Part shown: in pieces, positions 61,400 through 64,000 of the stretch
How positions within the stretch are numbered: the first letter of the stretch is position 1
How the letters are laid out: the number at the start of each line of letters is the position of its first letter
From: PSRJ01 sp963825305
GTDB lineage: Bacteria; Acidobacteriota; Terriglobia; Bryobacterales; Bryobacteraceae
Length of the DNA: 64,000 nucleotides
Direction: 5' to 3'
Assembly (NCBI GenBank): GCA_963825305.1
Contig: CAWGTA010000008.1
Span: 682,001-746,000, forward strand
Position numbers and translations under genes: made by a program
Notes under the pieces: generated by a model
What the model saw: only the letters and a program-made list of their open reading frames with translations
Database searches by the model: none
Told to the model about the DNA's origin: nothing

Positions 61400-62260
61400 T
61401 CAGTAAACTTCCAGCGCGCGCAGCTTGGCGCTACGCGACGCCGGGTTTTGGAATGTTTCCTGATCGCCCGGCTGGAGCGGGTGCTTCGTCAGAATTGCCG
61501 CGCGCCCCTCCCGTCCAAGCTCCCTGAATTTTTCTTTGACCTTCCGGTCGTCGATCGACATGAAACTGATCACTACCATGCGGCCGCCGGACTTCAGCAG
61601 ATCCGGACCCGTGCGCAGCAGCCGGTCCAGTTCTCCCGGTTCGTCGTTCACCACCATCCGCAAAGCCATGAACGTCTTCGTGGCCGGATGCAATCTTCCC
61701 GTCCGTGGCACGGCCCGCAACACCACATCGGCCAGATGCAGCGTGCTCCGTATGGGCCGTGCTCGGACGATTGCTCTGGCTACCTTCCGCGCCCTCCTTT
61801 CTTCGCCCCACTGAAAGATCAGGTCGGCGAGCGCCTTCTCGGCGGTGTAATTGACGAGATCGGCCGCCGTCATGCCCGAGGTTTGATCCATGCGCATGTC
61901 CAGCGGTCCATCCGCCAAAAATGAAAAACCCCTCTCCGGTTCCGTCAGCTGATACCGGCTCACACCTAAGTCGGCAAGCAAACCATCTACCTTCTGGAAA
62001 CCGGCTTCCTGAACCGCTTCGGCCAGTGACTCGAAGCGTCCCTGATGAAATCGAATCCGTTCGGCAAGCGCGGCCGTGTTGCGGCGCGCCATCTCCAGCG
62101 ATTCCGAATCCTGGTCGTTGGCGATCACCACGCCCGTGGTCAACCGCTCCGCGATCAGCGCGGTATGACCGCCCATCCCCGCGGTGGCATCTACGTAGAT
62201 CCCGTCGGGACGAATCGCAAGACTCTCCAGCACCTCGGCTGGCATCACGGAGATGTGCAT
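61400..62260 (-). CDS. rsmH: 16S rRNA (cytosine1402-N4)-methyltransferase
   Basis: Methylates C1402 in the ribosomal P site. The 286 residues begin HISVMPAEVLESLAIRPDGI and have YVDATAGMGGHTALIAERL (SAM loop), VDGLLADLGVSRYQLTEPER, PLDMRMDQTSGMTAADLVNY and VVISFMSIDDRKVKEKFREL. Slightly shorter than E. coli RsmH (313) but complete. It follows mraZ by 6 nt. Confidence 0.96.
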   Translation of the reverse strand: MHISVMPAEVLESLAIRPDGIYVDATAGMGGHTALIAERLTTGVVIANDQDSESLEMARRNTAALAERIRFHQGRFESLAEAVQEAGFQKVDGLLADLGVSRYQLTEPERGFSFLADGPLDMRMDQTSGMTAADLVNYTAEKALADLIFQWGEERRARKVARAIVRARPIRSTLHLADVVLRAVPRTGRLHPATKTFMALRMVVNDEPGELDRLLRTGPDLLKSGGRMVVISFMSIDDRKVKEKFRELGREGRAAILTKHPLQPGDQETFQNPASRSAKLRALEVY

Positions 62261-62266
62261 AGCGCA

Positions 62267-62725
62267 TTAGTTCAATCCCGCCGCTTCCAGCTTGGCCAAA
62301 TCCTCGCTGGCCATTTGCGACGCTTCGCGCTTGCGCTCTTCGTAAATCTTCTCGCTCAAAACTTCAATGCGCCCGCGGTATGCGTACAGGCGCACGGACT
62401 GGTTCTCGAGGCCCAGCTCGCGCCGCAGCTCCGGCGGAAACAGAATGCGGCCCTGGCTGTCCATCTCTGACTCGGCTCCCAGGTCGGCGGCATTGAAGGC
62501 CACATTGCGCGCAATCCGCGGATCGTCGCGGTAGGTCTCAAAGAATTTTTCGTTTTCCCGCCAGACCGCAATCGGGTATATTTGCGCTATGCGGCGATCC
62601 AGGCTGGTAACGAAGAGTTTCTTTTCCCGTAGCGCGCTCAGGTACTGCTGGAAATCGACCGGAACCTTCATACGTCCCTTGTCGTCGAGCCGCCCGGGGT
62701 ACATCCCCCTCGGCGGTTCCACCAT
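62267..62725 (-). CDS. mraZ: Transcriptional regulator MraZ
   Basis: AbrB-fold regulator of the dcw operon; in E. coli it represses its own promoter. The two MraZ domains each show the DxxGR pattern (LDDKGRMKVP and MDSQGRILFP). The end is Glu/Lys-rich (EERKREASQMASEDLAKLEA). I take the ATG at 62725 (MVEPPRGMYPGR) because an AGGGG lies 11 bases before it. A GTG at 62752 would absorb the upstream GTGG boxes into the gene, and an ATG at 62704 has its purine run right against it. Confidence 0.92.
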   Translation of the reverse strand: MVEPPRGMYPGRLDDKGRMKVPVDFQQYLSALREKKLFVTSLDRRIAQIYPIAVWRENEKFFETYRDDPRIARNVAFNAADLGAESEMDSQGRILFPPELRRELGLENQSVRLYAYRGRIEVLSEKIYEERKREASQMASEDLAKLEAAGLN

Positions 62726-62747
62726 CAGCAGCTGAACCCCTGAGTCG

Positions 62748-62785
62748 CCCACTTTTTGTCCACTTTTAGGCTATTTTCAAGCCAC
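62748..62785 (-). promoter_or_regulatory. Putative MraZ operator: three GTGG boxes on an 11-bp register
   Basis: Read on the minus strand, AAAAGTGGG (62748-62756) and AAAAGTGGA (62759-62767) are direct repeats 11 bp apart, and a further GTGG lies at 62782-62785, twice that distance away. MraZ in other bacteria binds TGGG-type repeats ahead of its own gene. Location and spacing fit, but the match is by eye only. Confidence 0.5.
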
Positions 62786-62840
62786 AACACATGGTGGCAT
62801 GAGCGCCTCGATATTTGCAAGAGGTTTTTTGAGGAAGTAT

Positions 62841-62869
62841 TTGATACTGGGAGAGTTATCTGCCTACAA
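62841..62869 (-). promoter_or_regulatory. Possible promoter of the dcw cluster
   Basis: Read on the minus strand, TTGTAG (62864-62869) and TATCAA (62841-62846) are 17 bp apart. Transcription would start near 62834 and leave a leader of about 110 bases before mraZ. Only a moderate consensus match; other starts are possible. Confidence 0.3.
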
Positions 62870-62941
62870 GCAGATCTATGCTAATTGGGCAACACACAAT
62901 ATATAGGTTTGATGGCGAAGAATAGGAGAAGACGAGAAAGA

Positions 62942-62966
62942 GGGGCCGGAGAGAAGATCCGGCCCC
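62942..62966 (-). terminator. Hairpin terminator after the TIGR03437-type gene
   Basis: A 9-bp perfect stem GGGGCCGGA / TCCGGCCCC with a 7-base loop lies 8 bp past the stop codon at 62974. On the minus strand it is followed by a pyrimidine-rich run (TCTTTCTCGTCTTCTCC). It probably ends transcription before the mraZ promoter. Confidence 0.65.
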
Positions 62967-62973
62967 GAGAGGG

Positions 62974-64000
62974 TTACTGGATCGGAATTTTACTGCCGAT
63001 GCCGGGGTTGGCGAACTGGTAATCGCCGGGATTGTTCACGAGTACGGCCACTTCTAGAAACGTGTTGTTCCCTTGCGGTGCATCGGGGGGGATGGCTATG
63101 TCGAGTTCAAAGACGCCGAGCAGCGAAGGGGAAGCGCGCGAAGAGGACAGCACCGGCACACCTTCCGTGCCTACTTGCACGGCGAGGAACGCGGCGGTGG
63201 ACAGCGAATCCACACCGGGAGTCGGCAGCGCGTTGGTCGCGAGCGCGGGCGAAGTCGGCCCGATTCCGGTGACGTAGATTCGGATGATCTCGCCGCGGCG
63301 GGCGGGATTTGCCAGGCTGACGAATGTGCCGTCAGGCTTGACCGCCACCGCGCGGCGCACTCCATCCGACATGGGGAGCTCAAATATTCCCGGGCTGGCG
63401 CTGTGGATGGCGAGCTGAACGGGTTGTATCGTAGTAGCGTTGTTCAGTGTTACGGATACCGGCACTGTACCGGGAGTCACATCGCAGGGGACCTGGAACG
63501 TGATGAGGGTCTGGGCGGCGTTGCCGAATGCGCCGAGAATCGGAGCCGATTCCGAGTTGAACGTGACGGTTGCACCGGTCGGCTGCTGCGTGGCTATGCC
63601 AAACAAATTCGGCACCGTCGGCAGAGTCGCCGCGGTGAGCGGAGTGCCCACTACCACGGTACCGATGCTGCATGGGGAAAGCGCTCCGGTATTCTTGTCC
63701 CCGGTTGGGAAGAAGCCGGCTCCGTTCAAGAAATTGGCCGACGTCAGGTTGAGGCCCGGCGGTAATACGGTGAGGTTGAAGGTGACCGAAGCGGCGCCGG
63801 AGCTGGCTTGGATGGTGACCGGCCCCGGGGTGTTTCCGGCCTGCAAACCGACTGTCGCCTGCCCACTCGCATTGGAGATGGCGGTGGATTGAGTCAATAT
63901 GGCCGGCCCGCTGGTGACCGTGAATTGTACCGGAATGCCGGCGGGCGACTGCCCGGCCGACACAACCGTTTGCACGGCGATGGGTTGGAACAACTGGCCG
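62974..64000 (-). CDS. Secreted protein with Big_1-like and TIGR03437-type C-terminal domain, partial
   Basis: The C-terminal 341 residues of a larger protein; the gene continues past the right edge. The first part is an invasin-like Ig domain (VQFTVTSGPAILTQSTAISN, ASGQATVGLQAGNTPGPVTI). From about residue 82 comes LNLTSANFLNGAGFFPTGDK and LSPCSIGTVVVGTPL. It continues with SASPGIFELPMSDGVRRAVA and REGIIRIYVTGIGPTSP-like strands, the pattern of the Solibacter TIGR03437 C-terminal domain found in many copies in such genomes. Probably a cell-surface or secreted protein; role unknown. Confidence 0.82.
   Translation of the reverse strand, partial: GQLFQPIAVQTVVSAGQSPAGIPVQFTVTSGPAILTQSTAISNASGQATVGLQAGNTPGPVTIQASSGAASVTFNLTVLPPGLNLTSANFLNGAGFFPTGDKNTGALSPCSIGTVVVGTPLTAATLPTVPNLFGIATQQPTGATVTFNSESAPILGAFGNAAQTLITFQVPCDVTPGTVPVSVTLNNATTIQPVQLAIHSASPGIFELPMSDGVRRAVAVKPDGTFVSLANPARRGEIIRIYVTGIGPTSPALATNALPTPGVDSLSTAAFLAVQVGTEGVPVLSSSRASPSLLGVFELDIAIPPDAPQGNNTFLEVAVLVNNPGDYQFANPGIGSKIPIQ

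Overview
The window is GC-rich, densely coded bacterial DNA that looks like a soil Acidobacteriota of the Solibacter/Bryobacter type. The reasons are the C-terminal domain of the protein at the right edge (the 'Solibacter' TIGR03437-like type), long secreted Ig-like repeat proteins, a PEP-CTERM protein, palindromic intergenic repeats and an Omp85-SurA-TamB gene set. This assignment is inferred from protein style; no rRNA gene is present. No tRNA, insertion sequence, prophage or CRISPR array was recognised.

Layout. 1-1139: end of a fatty-acid cluster (fabF start, acyl carrier protein) and a polysaccharide deacetylase. 1223-2092: a PilZ-DnaJ fusion. 2332-10168: outer-membrane biogenesis genes (Omp85, SurA-like chaperone, TamB). 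10202-13752: esterase, cupin, an unknown membrane protein/hydrolase pair and a TrmJ-like methyltransferase. 13847-18968: rplM-rpsI, rpsB-tsf-pyrH-frr and thrB. 19002-26921: secreted proteins, including a DsbA-like oxidoreductase beside a giant Ig-like repeat protein with nine near-identical 279-280 bp units. 27094-32149: a type III-A CRISPR effector module, cas10-csm2-csm3-csm4-csm5, without array, cas6, cas1/cas2 or CARF effector. 32224-37474: BON, PpiC, UspA, RsbRD_N-like and small unknown proteins. 37574-41859: histidine catabolism (hutU, a HutG-like ureohydrolase, hutI) with a yeast-type cytosine deaminase. 41856-46548: two HExxH proteins, STAS, glmS, purS and murI. 46602-62725: a complete dcw cluster on the minus strand, mraZ-rsmH-ftsL-ftsI-murE-murF-mraY-murD-ftsW-murG-murC-ftsQ-ftsA-ftsZ. 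62974-64000: C-terminal end of a TIGR03437-type secreted protein.

Reading frames are broken in several genes that must work in a living cell (acyl carrier protein, rplM, murI, ftsW). At least part of the sequence therefore carries single-base indel errors, and frameshifts elsewhere must be read with that in mind. The csm genes hold about 13 apparent frameshifts in 5 kb and the tandem repeat gene one in seven of nine units, far denser than the rest.

Two families of intergenic palindromes recur. One is a GC-rich element bounded by GTGGGGC and GCCCCAC, often directly 5' of genes. The other is a heptad palindrome (TCAGTNN units facing ACTGANN units). The most notable items are the Cas10 without HD domain in a stand-alone csm module, the Arg/Gly-rich extension on Csm2, the recurrent frameshift site in the tandem repeats, and the repeat families.
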